Shown: one piece after another, positions 26,568 to 35,234 of the stretch
How the letters are laid out: each line of letters begins with the position of its first letter
How positions within the stretch are numbered: position 1 is the first letter of the stretch
Source of the DNA: Nitratireductor sp.
Lineage (GTDB): Bacteria; Pseudomonadota; Alphaproteobacteria; Rhizobiales; Rhizobiaceae
Assembly (NCBI GenBank): GCA_020441855.1
Contig: JAGRLL010000024.1
Coordinates: 1-44,674 of the forward strand
Direction: 5' to 3'
DNA length: 44,674 nt
Made by a program: the position numbers and the translations under genes
The notes under the pieces: generated by a model
Told to the model about the DNA's origin: nothing
Database searches by the model: none
What the model saw: the letters and a program-made list of their open reading frames with translations, nothing else

Positions 26568-26978
26568 CGCGATCTTAGTGCAGGTTCTTTGAAGCAAGAG
26601 TACTCGCTGGTACGTGGCTTCCTCACGAACAAGAATCAGGTCTCCTCTTTACTCGTAATACCTCGAATGATGGCTCTCTGACCGTCCACGCTAGTCCCCC
26701 AGCTCGGATTTATACCTACTCCGGTAGCGCGGGACAATCCGAACAAATTTGATGGCGGGTGCACGAACTCACCGGGATCGCGGCTCCCCGAGTCCGACAG
26801 GCGGCACACATGTAGCTGAGAAGTCGCTGAGTGCGGCGTTGCATACGCTCCTAGTAAGGTAATCGCCTCAAACGAGAACCTAGAGTTACACGCAATGTGA
26901 GTCGCTCCAACACGCCGCTATTTCGTCAAACAGTGCAGGTGTTTGAAATTATTATGCAATCCGCTTTTTTATCTTTTG
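26568..26978. other. Gene-poor stretch, nothing recognised
   Basis: No open frame with family resemblance, terminator or promoter consensus stands out. It is AT-richer than its flanks. It holds the upstream region of the decayed kinase and leads into the second repeat copy. Confidence 0.5.
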
Positions 26979-27061
26979 ATGGACTGGACGGACGTCGCGA
27001 AAAACTCCGCAAAATCAAACAGTAAACGTTCACACCTTCGCGAAGTTGTACTCTCGTTGTA
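26979..27061 (+). repeat. Diverged repeat, copy B (partner at 11-93)
   Basis: Direct-orientation partner of the sequence at the left edge, with two conserved blocks (26979-26993 and 27045-27061) at the same 51-bp spacing. From its ATG, this copy is open and reads MDWTDVAKNSAKSNSKR then VVLSLYW. The start is vaguely like the N-terminus of DUF6471-type small proteins (W-x-x-x-AK-x-x-x-K-x-x-x-KR), which I cannot confirm. Because the ends match and the start codon is shared, a small mobile or accessory gene that was copied and decayed is possible. Confidence 0.5.
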
Positions 27062-27192
27062 CTGGTCGGCCGGTATCGCCGTTATGGACAGAGGAGTGCG
27101 GGGCAGGGCGCGCGCCAATAGCTAATGCGCGGCCGAGCCATGTGGTCTTGGCAGGGTCAAGGATCAACCAGGGTTAAGCTGGCGTCGAGCAA

Positions 27193-27456
27193 CTATTTGG
27201 TGCGGAAGGCGCGAGCTTCGGACAATGCGATCTCGCGTCGTTTATCAATGTACGAGGCCAGGTCCTGCAGGTGCACACCCTTGGCGCTTTTCTGGCTTCT
27301 CTCCGCCCTTGTCAGCGGTAAGTCGATTTCCCCGACGCTCACCTTGCGCAGGAACTTGTTGATAGTCAGGTGGGAGAAGTAGTCCCTGCATACAATCTCT
27401 GCAGGGACGATCACGCGTCCGTCGTACTGCGCCATGAGCAAGAAGAGCGTGTTCAA
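27193..27456 (-). CDS. PrtN-family transcriptional activator-like protein
   Basis: An 87-aa protein of the pyocin-activator PrtN family. Recognisable stretches are MNTLFLLMAQYDGRVIVP, CRDYFSHLTINKFLRKVSVGEIDLP and the C-terminal SQKSAKGVHLQDLASYID. PrtN activates bacteriocin genes in Pseudomonas; isolated homologues in other genomes have unknown targets. The start is a TTG at 27456, chosen because the family begins with MNTLFLLMAQ and an AGAGG lies upstream; a later ATG would remove the first seven conserved residues. It has no bacteriocin genes nearby in this window. Confidence 0.82.
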   Translation of the reverse strand: MNTLFLLMAQYDGRVIVPAEIVCRDYFSHLTINKFLRKVSVGEIDLPLTRAERSQKSAKGVHLQDLASYIDKRREIALSEARAFRTK

Positions 27457-27742
27457 CTTAATTGCCTCTTACGATAATCGGGGCGGTACGATCATCGATG
27501 AGGTAGGCAACAAGTTCAATTGGTGCTAACGGCGCCTCACGGAAAGCACTGGCGGATATCGCGCGTTGGATGCGGGAACAGCGAATTTATTCGTAGTGGA
27601 TAATGTGGTAGGCGCGTGGCCGACTGTCTACGTTCGGCTTGGAAGGTTCATACAAAACATAACATTGAGCAACTGAATGGCGAACCGACGTTGTTAGAGA
27701 TCTATTCGGTATCCGGCCAAAGTTTGCAATGCCTGGTACACT
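27457..27742. other. Gene-poor junction with a possible transposase tail
   Basis: Nothing clear in most of it. On the minus strand, just past and partly over the alcohol dehydrogenase stop (27694-27768), one frame reads LEKFFYNHRVYQALQTL then a stop, which resembles the YNHHRVH-type C-terminus of DDE integrase-like transposases. This could be chance, because the dehydrogenase reading frame itself ends normally here. If real, it marks a rearrangement at the left edge of the catabolic genes. Confidence 0.3.
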
Positions 27743-28786
27743 CTATGGTTGTAGAAGAACTTTTCCAGCTTGGGCAGCGCGCGCACATTTGATCGCAGCG
27801 ACATAGTCTTCCAGTGCGAAAGTGTCGGTGATGACCGCATCTACATTTAGGTTGGAGAGGAGCGCGCGCTCTGTATCGATCCAAGTTTGGTCGAGCAGCC
27901 GTCCATACACGCCGCGCAAAGTCACTTCGCGCAATACGATCTGTCCCGTGATGTCGATGGGAACATCCCGTGGTGGCAGGCCCGCCATCACTAGTGCACC
28001 ACCGCGGTTGGTGGCTTTCAAACCGATCGAGATGGCTGGCGTTGCGCCGGATGTTTCGACGCACACGTCAACTCCCCGGCCACCTGTAGCGCTTCGCACT
28101 GCCGCGACGACATCCGTCGCATTTGGGTCGATTGCAATGTCTGCGCCCATTTGCAAAGCGAAATCCCGACGTGCGGACGCCGGATCTACAGCGATGATGC
28201 GTTGTGCCCCAAATCCACGTGCGGCTGCGATCGCCATCAACCCAATCGGGCCGCAGCCGGAAATAAGGATGTCCTTTCCTTCGCTGCCAACCTCGCGCAC
28301 GCATCGCACTGATATACCCAAGGGCTCAAGGATCGCACCGATTTGATCTGAAACACGGGGCGGCACCTTTCGCAGAAGCGAGACTGGAACAACCGAGTAG
28401 TCGGCAAATGAACCCCGGTCGAGGCGGCTGAAAGTCGTGAGGTTCTCGCACGTGTGTCCGCGTCCCCGTCGACACTGGTCGCAGTTGCCGCAGGCGAGAT
28501 GGGTTTCGCCGCTGACCCGGTCGCCGATCCGGAACGGTCCTCCCTCGCGTAGATCAACGATCTCGCCACAGAACTCGTGCCCCAGCGCGAAGGGGGGCTT
28601 ATAGGAGCGAGCGGCCCACTCATTCCAGCCAATGATATGCAGATCAGTGCCGCAGATGCCCGCATACCTGATTTTGACGAGCGCCTCGCCGGCTCGAAGC
28701 GCGGGGAGATCGCGCATCACCAGATCGACTGCGTCAGCGTGAGGCTGTGCCATGATCACAACGCGCGTGCGGCCGTCATAGGACAT
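27743..28786 (-). CDS. Zinc-dependent alcohol/threonine dehydrogenase-like protein
   Basis: A 347-aa medium-chain dehydrogenase. Catalytic zinc ligands are in AGICGTDLH and LGHEFCGEI; the structural zinc cysteines are in ACGNCDQCRRGRGHTC. The NAD(P)-binding Rossmann motif is ISGCGPIGLMAIAAARGFGA. The class includes L-threonine 3-dehydrogenase and sugar-alcohol dehydrogenases. The ATG at 28786 follows GGAGC and starts MSYDGRTRVV; the frame runs open upstream by 98 codons but those residues lie over the next gene. It is the last gene of the IclR-SDR-cyclase operon. Confidence 0.9.
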   Translation of the reverse strand: MSYDGRTRVVIMAQPHADAVDLVMRDLPALRAGEALVKIRYAGICGTDLHIIGWNEWAARSYKPPFALGHEFCGEIVDLREGGPFRIGDRVSGETHLACGNCDQCRRGRGHTCENLTTFSRLDRGSFADYSVVPVSLLRKVPPRVSDQIGAILEPLGISVRCVREVGSEGKDILISGCGPIGLMAIAAARGFGAQRIIAVDPASARRDFALQMGADIAIDPNATDVVAAVRSATGGRGVDVCVETSGATPAISIGLKATNRGGALVMAGLPPRDVPIDITGQIVLREVTLRGVYGRLLDQTWIDTERALLSNLNVDAVITDTFALEDYVAAIKCARAAQAGKVLLQP

Positions 28787-28806
28787 GTCAGATGTGCTCC
28801 TTAGTT

Positions 28807-29820
28807 TCAAACGGTGGCGACGGGAGTGCAGGGCGAGCCCATAGCGCCTGGCAGGCGCAGCGGCGGCGCGGTGAGCAAAAAGGCGTTGCGCCCGTTCGCC
28901 CGCAGCCAATTGGCCAATTCTGTAAGGTGCCAAAGCTCGCCCAGCGGAATGCCACGTTTGAACAGGCAATGATGATGCAATGGCACGAAGGCAGGCAGAT
29001 CCGGCTGCGGCTCGAGCCCGACGCGCTCGACCGCATAATTGTCCGCCGCGATGGCCGAGATGCCGGTCTCGGTGATCCAACCGCGCAGGGCCGGATCGCG
29101 GCCATCAAGGGCGGCGCAGATATTGTGCAGCTTTTCGGCATCCGGCCTTTTGTTCATTTTCAGCACTTCGTCCGCAAAGCCGGTATGCAGGCACAAAATG
29201 TCGCCGCGCCTGATATCCAACCGTTCTGCATTGATGATCCGTTCGATATCGGAGAAAACCAGATCGCGCTTTTCGCGCCCGAAATGTTTCTCGATATCGA
29301 GGAGCACGCCCCGGCCCTGAATCGGAGTAGCGGCGAAAGCGTCGACGCCGAGGGGAGCCTGTGCGAAAGGATCCCGCTGTTCGGGTGGCAGGATATCCCG
29401 CCCCGCGGCATAGCCATTGTAATAGCAGAGTGCGGGGTCGCCAGTTCCGAAAAGATCGAAATGGTATCCGATATGGGCAAAGCTGTCCCATTGTGTCGAA
29501 TATTGCGTGCTCAGGGTAACCTGATCGTCGCTACCCCCGTCGCAACACTCCGATGCTTCGCCGGAAAAGGCATAGTTGAAATACGGCGTGCCGTGCCGCG
29601 TGGTTGGGTGCAGAACCGGGGGCAGGCGGTGCGGCGCCAGAGCGTTCCCGCCCGGATAGTCGAGCGGCAGGCTGAGGCCAAAGCGGATGCCGTGGGTAAT
29701 GGTTTGTACTGCTGCCAGAACCTCAGCTTCGGAGATGTGATTGAGGCTACCAAGCTGATCGTTTTCGCCGAATTCGCCCCAGTTCGATCCCTCAGGACGG
29801 CATGACCATCTTCGTGTCAA
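28807..29820 (-). CDS. Cyclase-family hydrolase (kynurenine formamidase-like)
   Basis: A 337-aa metal-dependent hydrolase of the cyclase/formamidase family. The metal-binding segment is STQWDSFAHIGYHFD, and later residues (DILCLHTGF, VPLHHHCLFKRG) match the family. The members hydrolyse amides or lactones. I prefer the TTG at 29820 because AGGAG precedes it by 7 bases; a TTG at 29835 is also in frame. It starts 11 bp after the SDR stop and ends 20 bp before the dehydrogenase gene, so the three enzymes probably act on one pathway. Confidence 0.85.
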   Translation of the reverse strand: MTRRWSCRPEGSNWGEFGENDQLGSLNHISEAEVLAAVQTITHGIRFGLSLPLDYPGGNALAPHRLPPVLHPTTRHGTPYFNYAFSGEASECCDGGSDDQVTLSTQYSTQWDSFAHIGYHFDLFGTGDPALCYYNGYAAGRDILPPEQRDPFAQAPLGVDAFAATPIQGRGVLLDIEKHFGREKRDLVFSDIERIINAERLDIRRGDILCLHTGFADEVLKMNKRPDAEKLHNICAALDGRDPALRGWITETGISAIAADNYAVERVGLEPQPDLPAFVPLHHHCLFKRGIPLGELWHLTELANWLRANGRNAFLLTAPPLRLPGAMGSPCTPVATV

Positions 29821-29831
29821 TTCTGTGCTCC

Positions 29832-30560
29832 TCAACCTGTGATGCTGCCGACCGTCAGCCCGCCACAGACGAACAGCGTTTGCCCTGTGACGAACCCGGC
29901 CCTTTCATCGAGCAGGTAGTCCGCCGCGAAGGCGATGTCTTCCGGCGTGCCAAGCCGCCCGACCGGCACAGAGGCGATCACCTCTTGCGTCATGGGGCTT
30001 TCGGGTGGGTTGGCCTGCCGATAAAGCTCGGTCTCGATGGGGCCGGGGGCGATGGCGTTCACCGTGATGCCCGTTCCGGCCATTTCGAGTGCCCAGACGC
30101 GGGTTGCGGCGATCAGACCTGCCTTGCTCGAACTGTAGGCCGTGCGCAGAGGACGGCCGAGCGCCGAGCGGCTGGATATGTTGACGATCCTCCCGAACCC
30201 GACTTCGCGCATCGTCCTGCTGATCGTTTTTGCGAGGATCGCCGGCGCGAGAACGTTGATATCCATCGTTTTGCGCATGTCCTCGATCGAGAGGTCCGCC
30301 AGCGGCGCGATGAGCGCAATGCCCGCGCAATTCACCAGTCGCAGGACTTCGTGCTCGATGGTTATCCGTTCGATCAGGGACTCGAGGCCGGCGAAGTCTG
30401 CCAAATCGGCCTCGATATAGGTGACGCCGTCGCCGGCCGGTGGGGGCACCCGGTCGAGAACGACAACGTCCTCGCCGAGCGCCTTGCGGGCCAGGGAGAT
30501 GGCGCGCCCGATGCCATTCGAACCGCCGGTGATGAGTGTTGCGCCTTTCATTTCAATCAT
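29832..30560 (-). CDS. Short-chain dehydrogenase/reductase
   Basis: A 242-aa NAD(P)-dependent oxidoreductase. The nucleotide motif is TGGSNGIG, the NNAG-equivalent is LVNCAGIA, and the catalytic triad is present in NISSRSAL, then YSSSK (Tyr and Lys). A PGPIETEL follows. The ATG at 30560 forms an ATGA overlap with the IclR stop. In this cluster it may act on a keto or alcohol intermediate from the cyclase-family enzyme. Confidence 0.92.
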   Translation of the reverse strand: MIEMKGATLITGGSNGIGRAISLARKALGEDVVVLDRVPPPAGDGVTYIEADLADFAGLESLIERITIEHEVLRLVNCAGIALIAPLADLSIEDMRKTMDINVLAPAILAKTISRTMREVGFGRIVNISSRSALGRPLRTAYSSSKAGLIAATRVWALEMAGTGITVNAIAPGPIETELYRQANPPESPMTQEVIASVPVGRLGTPEDIAFAADYLLDERAGFVTGQTLFVCGGLTVGSITG

Positions 30561-31444
30561 CCCTTCCGACCGGAAAAGCGCTTCGCGAGCGGCGATCCGA
30601 GGATATCCGCTGCGCCGGCTTGGACATCGACCGCCGCCGCTTTGAGGTCCTCGACGACCGCGTGCAACCGTTCGCCCGAAAGTCTGGTGGTGATGGCGGC
30701 GACGCTGATGGCGGCGACGGCGCGTCGGTCGTGATCGAGAATCGGTACCGCGACGCCTGACATCCCCGGAATAAGAAAACCCTCGTTGAGGGCGAAGCCC
30801 TTCTCCCGGGCTTCCCCGACGAGCCGCTCAACAAGATCCGTGCCGATGCCCATGGCATTGCGCCGTTCGACATCGCTCGACAGCACCCCGTTGACGAATG
30901 CGTCTGACTGGAAGGCGAGCAGGGCGAGGCTGCCGGCGCCGACGCCAAGCGGGCGCCTGTCGCCCAGGGCGAGGGTGAGGGTTCGGATCGGGTAGCTGCC
31001 CTCGCGCCGGTCGACGCAGACGGCGTCGTTTCCGGATCGGAGGCTGAGATAGACGGTGTCCTCGGTTTGTCTGCAAAGCCGGTCGAGTGCGTTGTCCGCA
31101 TAGGGTGCGAGCCCGTACCGTTCAATAGCCGCCGCCGTCCAGGAGATCATTTTCAAGCCCACGAAATAGCGGTTGCTCGCTTTGTCGAGGTCGACGAAAC
31201 CGTAAGCGACCAGGCCCGCCAGAAGGCGATGGATCGTGGCGGTGCCGAGTCCGGTCTTTTCCACCACATCAGTGAGGCGAAGCCCTTGTTCCCGCGCGCC
31301 CGCCAATGTGTCGATAACGAGCGCGGCCCGCGCCACGTTTTGATGGTCACCTTTTTCCGCAGCCACTTTGTCCGATTCCTCCCTGCCCATGCCCCGGCCG
31401 GATTTTCCAACGCGGGACGGCAGTTGACAATTCTCCGCTAGCAT
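30557..31444 (-). CDS. IclR-family transcriptional regulator
   Basis: A 295-aa regulator. The N-terminal winged helix is in NVARAALVIDTLAGAREQGLRL with recognition helix TGLGTATIHRLLAGL, and the C-terminal effector domain starts around FVGLKMISWTAAA. The ATG at 31444 follows AAGGA. It is transcribed away from the TPP/TRAP genes and is first gene of the SDR/cyclase/dehydrogenase operon, so it probably controls both directions through the shared 50-bp gap, which carries an inverted repeat. Confidence 0.93.
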   Translation of the reverse strand: MLAENCQLPSRVGKSGRGMGREESDKVAAEKGDHQNVARAALVIDTLAGAREQGLRLTDVVEKTGLGTATIHRLLAGLVAYGFVDLDKASNRYFVGLKMISWTAAAIERYGLAPYADNALDRLCRQTEDTVYLSLRSGNDAVCVDRREGSYPIRTLTLALGDRRPLGVGAGSLALLAFQSDAFVNGVLSSDVERRNAMGIGTDLVERLVGEAREKGFALNEGFLIPGMSGVAVPILDHDRRAVAAISVAAITTRLSGERLHAVVEDLKAAAVDVQAGAADILGSPLAKRFSGRKG

Positions 31445-31448
31445 GTAA

Positions 31449-31488
31449 TTTTCCTTTAATCAAATAGTTTTTTTCGTTAATCGGAAAA
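31449..31488. promoter_or_regulatory. Possible IclR operator (inverted repeat)
   Basis: The divergent gap holds an imperfect inverted repeat: TTTTCCtttaat (31449-31460) and gttaatcGGAAAA (31476-31488), centred in a T-rich stretch between the IclR and the 31496 start codons. Its position and symmetry suit a regulator binding site, though I cannot show that IclR binds it. Confidence 0.5.
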
Positions 31489-31495
31489 TAAAAGA

Positions 31496-32374
31496 ATGAT
31501 GCTGAAGGGTTCCGTGACCGAACTGACGGAAGAGAGCCGTGGGGCGCACGTGATCGTGGGATCGCATGGGGGGGCGCCGTCGGGCCTGCGAGCGCTGAAA
31601 TGCGGCGTTGCCTCGTTAATCTGTCACGATGCGGGTATTGGCCTTGACGAAGCCGGTGTCGCCGCCCTCGGCGTTCTCGAAGCCCATGGCATTCCCACCG
31701 CTGCCGTGGACCATGATACCGCCCGGATCGGCGACCCGGCCGATATGATGGCGCGCGGCATTCTCTCGCGCGTCAACGCGCCCGCCGCGGAGCTTGGCCT
31801 TTCCGCCGGTATGCCGGTAACTGACGCCGCCGCTTTGCTCGAAGCCGGAGCCGCCGCGCGCGCCGGTAAAAGGGCGGTTCCCCCCGATGGCGAAGAGTTC
31901 CGGCGACTCTACATCGAAGCCGAGGTGGAACAGGGCGGGATACCCACCCTGATCACCATTGTCGATTCCGCCTCCTCGGTTCAAACGGACGACGACGGCG
32001 CGATCGTCGTAACTGGGTCCCATGGCGGCCTGCCAGGTAACCTTTCGGAAAAGGCCCTCAAGGCGCGGCCTTTGCTCGTCGCCTTCAGCGACGCCGGCAT
32101 CGGAATAGAGGAGGCAGGCGTTCGGCGCCTTCCCATTCTCGCGGAAGTAGGCGTCGCGGCGGTATGTGTCGATGTCGGGAGCGCGCGGATTGGTGACGGC
32201 CTTTCCACCTACCAGACCGGCATCCTGTCCGAAGTCAACTCGCCGGCTGAAAGGCTTGGCGCGCGCGTCGGCATGCCACTCAAGGAATTCATCTCTCATG
32301 TGATCGCGGAGGCGGCGGCGCGCCAGACGGCGCGCGGCGCCGCCCCGGAAACTATCAGCAAAGGAAACGTTTGA
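31496..32374 (+). CDS. Internally duplicated protein of unknown function
   Basis: A 292-aa soluble protein made of two related halves. Residues 19-107 and 170-261 share motifs at near-constant spacing: GSHGG (22-26 and 174-178), DAGIG (45-49 and 199-203), EAG, ARIGD (76-80 and 230-234), VN and GM (105-106 and 259-260). The two copies differ elsewhere, so the duplication is old. I do not recognise a family; the glycine- and histidine-rich GSHGG and acidic DAGIG motifs suggest a small-ligand or metal site. It is the first gene of the TPP/TRAP operon and its stop overlaps the next start (TGATG), so it is probably part of the same catabolic route. Confidence 0.75.
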   Translation: MMLKGSVTELTEESRGAHVIVGSHGGAPSGLRALKCGVASLICHDAGIGLDEAGVAALGVLEAHGIPTAAVDHDTARIGDPADMMARGILSRVNAPAAELGLSAGMPVTDAAALLEAGAAARAGKRAVPPDGEEFRRLYIEAEVEQGGIPTLITIVDSASSVQTDDDGAIVVTGSHGGLPGNLSEKALKARPLLVAFSDAGIGIEEAGVRRLPILAEVGVAAVCVDVGSARIGDGLSTYQTGILSEVNSPAERLGARVGMPLKEFISHVIAEAAARQTARGAAPETISKGNV

Positions 32375-34134
32375 TGCCATTGAGCAATGTTGCCCCCGAT
32401 GCCCGGAATACCGACTTCATCACCCTTACGGGCGGCGAGGCAATCGTCGAAATATTGGAGCGCGCGGACGTTGGCCCGATGTTCGGGATGGGCGGGTTTC
32501 AGTTGCTGCCGTTCTACGACGCGGTGCGGCGCAAAGGCCTGCAGCATTTTCTGATCAACGACGAGCGGGTGGGGGCGTTCGCCACCGATGCCTATGCGCG
32601 CATGACCAACAAGCCGGGCGTGTGCGATGCGACCCTCGGGCCCGGCGCGACCAATCTGGTGACGGCTCTGGTGGAAAGCTTCAATGCCGGCATCCCTCAG
32701 GTGGTTTTCGTCGGGGATACGCATCGCGACCATTCCTGGAAGAACATGACTCAAGAAGCGCGGCAGATGGATATCCTCAAGCCCGCTGTCAAAGAGGTCA
32801 TCCGGATCGAGCGCTCCTCCCGGGTGCCGGAGTTGGTGCGCCGCGCTTTTGCGGTTGCCACCTCCGGCAGACCCGGTCCGGTCGTTATCGATGTGCCGGA
32901 GGATATCGCGCATGAACAGTTCGACTATCCGGTCGATGATCTCTGGATTGATCCGGCGACCACGACCTTTCCGGCCTATCGCTCTCGGCCGGATGCGCGG
33001 CAGATCGAGAAGGCCGCCGCGCTGATCGCCAAGGCGGATCGGCCTTTGCTGCTGGTGGGTGGCGGCATCCATATATCGGTCGCGTACGACGCGTTGAAGA
33101 ACCTCGCCGAAAGCCAGGCGATCCCGGTGGCGCATACACTCTCGGGCAAGGGCGCGATCGCGTGCACGCATCAATTGTCGGCGGGGCTGTTCGGGCGCTA
33201 TTCGCGCATCGCCAACGATCTGATCGAGACATCCGATTGCATCATCGTTGTGGGTTGCAAGCTCGGCGAGATCGCGACCAAGCGCTTCCAACTCTTTAAT
33301 GGCGACACGCCGATCATCCACCTAGAAACGCTGCCCGAGGAAATTGGGCGCACCACGAAGACCGATGTGGCGCTGGTCGGAGATGCGAAGCTCGGGCTCG
33401 AGGATCTCGCGGAGGCTCTTCATTCCGAAAGTGCAAGGGCGATGGCGGCCCGCGCCGCGTATGTCGCCGAAGTGCCTCGGCGCATGACCAAGTGGCGCGA
33501 TGGCGCCAAGGACCGGCTCGAAGCGACCGAAACACCGATCAATATGGGCCGGATGCTCAACGAACTGAACAATGAGATGCCGGAGGAATCCGTTCTTGTG
33601 GTCGATGGCGGCTTTGCGGCCCATTGGGGCGGATTGCTCTACGACACCAAGAAGCCCGGCCGCCGCTTTGTGGCTGACCGGGGCTTTGCATCGATTGGCT
33701 ACGGCCTGCCAGGCGCCATGGGGGCGCAGTTGGCCGTGCCGGATCAGCCAGTGATCGGGATCACAGGTGATGGCGGATTCAACATGGTCCTGGGTGAACT
33801 TGAGACCGCTCGTCGAGCGAAAACCCCGTTCACGCTGATGATCGTGAACAATGCCGCGTCGGGTTACATCAAGGCGCTGCAGCACGCCATGTATGGCGAT
33901 TACCAGTCTTCTGATCTCATCGAGATGAACTATGCCGAGATCGCCAAGGACTTCGGCTGTCAGGGCATCCGCGTCGAGGACCCCGAACAGATCGCGCCGG
34001 CCATCCGCGCCGCCAATGATGAGCGGACCGTACCCTCGATCATCGACGTCGTGGTCACCCGTGACCCTGCCAAAATGCTGCCCGGCGTCGACAACCGCAC
34101 GCTCAAGGTCACCAAGGGCGATCGGCCCGTATAG
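32374..34134 (+). CDS. Thiamine pyrophosphate enzyme (acetolactate-synthase-like)
   Basis: A 586-aa TPP-dependent enzyme of the acetolactate synthase/benzoylformate decarboxylase/sulfoacetaldehyde acetyltransferase superfamily. The activating glutamate is Glu64 in FLINDERVGAFA, and the TPP-binding motif is Gly-Asp466-Gly in GITGDGGFN followed by VNNAASGYIK. A conserved PGPVVIDVPEDI is present. Acetolactate synthase proper would have a regulatory subunit beside it; none is here, and the operon has two acid transporters, so a catabolic role (decarboxylation or C-C ligation of a keto acid) is more likely. The start is the ATG in the TGATG overlap. Confidence 0.88.
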   Translation: MPLSNVAPDARNTDFITLTGGEAIVEILERADVGPMFGMGGFQLLPFYDAVRRKGLQHFLINDERVGAFATDAYARMTNKPGVCDATLGPGATNLVTALVESFNAGIPQVVFVGDTHRDHSWKNMTQEARQMDILKPAVKEVIRIERSSRVPELVRRAFAVATSGRPGPVVIDVPEDIAHEQFDYPVDDLWIDPATTTFPAYRSRPDARQIEKAAALIAKADRPLLLVGGGIHISVAYDALKNLAESQAIPVAHTLSGKGAIACTHQLSAGLFGRYSRIANDLIETSDCIIVVGCKLGEIATKRFQLFNGDTPIIHLETLPEEIGRTTKTDVALVGDAKLGLEDLAEALHSESARAMAARAAYVAEVPRRMTKWRDGAKDRLEATETPINMGRMLNELNNEMPEESVLVVDGGFAAHWGGLLYDTKKPGRRFVADRGFASIGYGLPGAMGAQLAVPDQPVIGITGDGGFNMVLGELETARRAKTPFTLMIVNNAASGYIKALQHAMYGDYQSSDLIEMNYAEIAKDFGCQGIRVEDPEQIAPAIRAANDERTVPSIIDVVVTRDPAKMLPGVDNRTLKVTKGDRPV

Positions 34135-34173
34135 GCCGAGTTGCCACATGATTCGCAACTTAGGGAGGAACAA

Positions 34174-35223
34174 ATGCGAAAACTTCTGACACAACTTTCT
34201 TTAGCGGGAAGCCTTGCAGCGGTGGGCTTTGCTCTCGCCACCGCCTCTGCCCAAGCGGAAACGGTCCTGCGTACTCAACTCGGCCAGAACGCCGGTGACT
34301 TCGTTTATCGCTTTATCAGCGAAGAATGGATGCCGAAGATCGAGACCATGACCGAGGGCCGGGTGAAGTTCGAAGCTTTCCCGACCAACGGTGTCGTTCC
34401 GTCCAATGAAGCCGTGGACGCGGTGGCCGACGGCGTGTTGCAGGCTGACCTGATCTCGCCGGTACTTTATTCCGGCAAGGACCCCGGCTACGCGCTGATC
34501 GGCGATCTCATCGCCGGTTACGATAGGCCCGACCAGATGGCCACCTGGTGCATGCATGGGGGCGGCAAGGAGTTTCTGCAGCAACTCCACGACAAGTATA
34601 CCGATGGCCGGGTTCATGTGGTCGGCTGCATGCCCTATTCACGCGAGGCGCTGGTGGCCAACACACCCATCAACACTGTCGCCGACCTCCAGGGCGTCAA
34701 AATCCGCGCGCCTGAAGGCCTGTCCTCGGAGGTCTTCCGCCGTGCTGGGGCGACACCGGTCGCGTTGCCGTTTTCGGAAGTCTATTCCGCACTCGAGAAA
34801 GGCGTGGTTGATGCCGCCGACGCGAGCGCCTATGTGAACAACGCGTCACAGGGCTTCAACGACATCGCGCCGAACCCGCTGTTCCCGGGCATTCATTCCA
34901 TGCCGGTTTACGAGTTCGTCGTGAACAAGGACGTTTGGGACAATCTGTTGGACGCTGACCGGGTGTCCCTCGAGACCTGGTATTACGCGGCCTACACGGC
35001 GCTGTCCCGCGTTGCCGACATCGAGGACCTCAAGCTGGTGCGCGAGCACAGCAAAGAAGGCTCGAAGGTCAACGTCATCGACTGGGCGCAGAAAGACCGC
35101 GACGCATTCCGCAAGTTCGCAGCCGAGGCCTGGAGCGATTTCTCCAAACAAAACGAGATCGCCGGTGAGATCTACGACTCTCACATCCAGTTCCTGACCA
35201 ATCTCGGCCTTTTGGACGAGTAG
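34174..35223 (+). CDS. TRAP transporter solute-binding protein (DctP family), system 1
   Basis: A 349-aa periplasmic binding protein with an N-terminal signal peptide (RKLLTQLSLAGSLAAVGFALATASAQA, cleaved after SAQA). The conserved ligand arginine region is DLQGVKIRAPEGLSSEVF, which is typical for carboxylate recognition. The ATG at 34174 follows a strong GGGAGGA. It is followed by its own DctQ and DctM partners. The substrate is an organic acid of unknown identity. Confidence 0.93.
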   Translation: MRKLLTQLSLAGSLAAVGFALATASAQAETVLRTQLGQNAGDFVYRFISEEWMPKIETMTEGRVKFEAFPTNGVVPSNEAVDAVADGVLQADLISPVLYSGKDPGYALIGDLIAGYDRPDQMATWCMHGGGKEFLQQLHDKYTDGRVHVVGCMPYSREALVANTPINTVADLQGVKIRAPEGLSSEVFRRAGATPVALPFSEVYSALEKGVVDAADASAYVNNASQGFNDIAPNPLFPGIHSMPVYEFVVNKDVWDNLLDADRVSLETWYYAAYTALSRVADIEDLKLVREHSKEGSKVNVIDWAQKDRDAFRKFAAEAWSDFSKQNEIAGEIYDSHIQFLTNLGLLDE

Positions 35224-35234
35224 CCCGAACGCCT

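Noticed and set aside
32296..34194. Minus-strand frames of 341 and 290 codons over the TPP enzyme
   Set aside because: Antisense shadow of the thiamine-enzyme gene; no family match.
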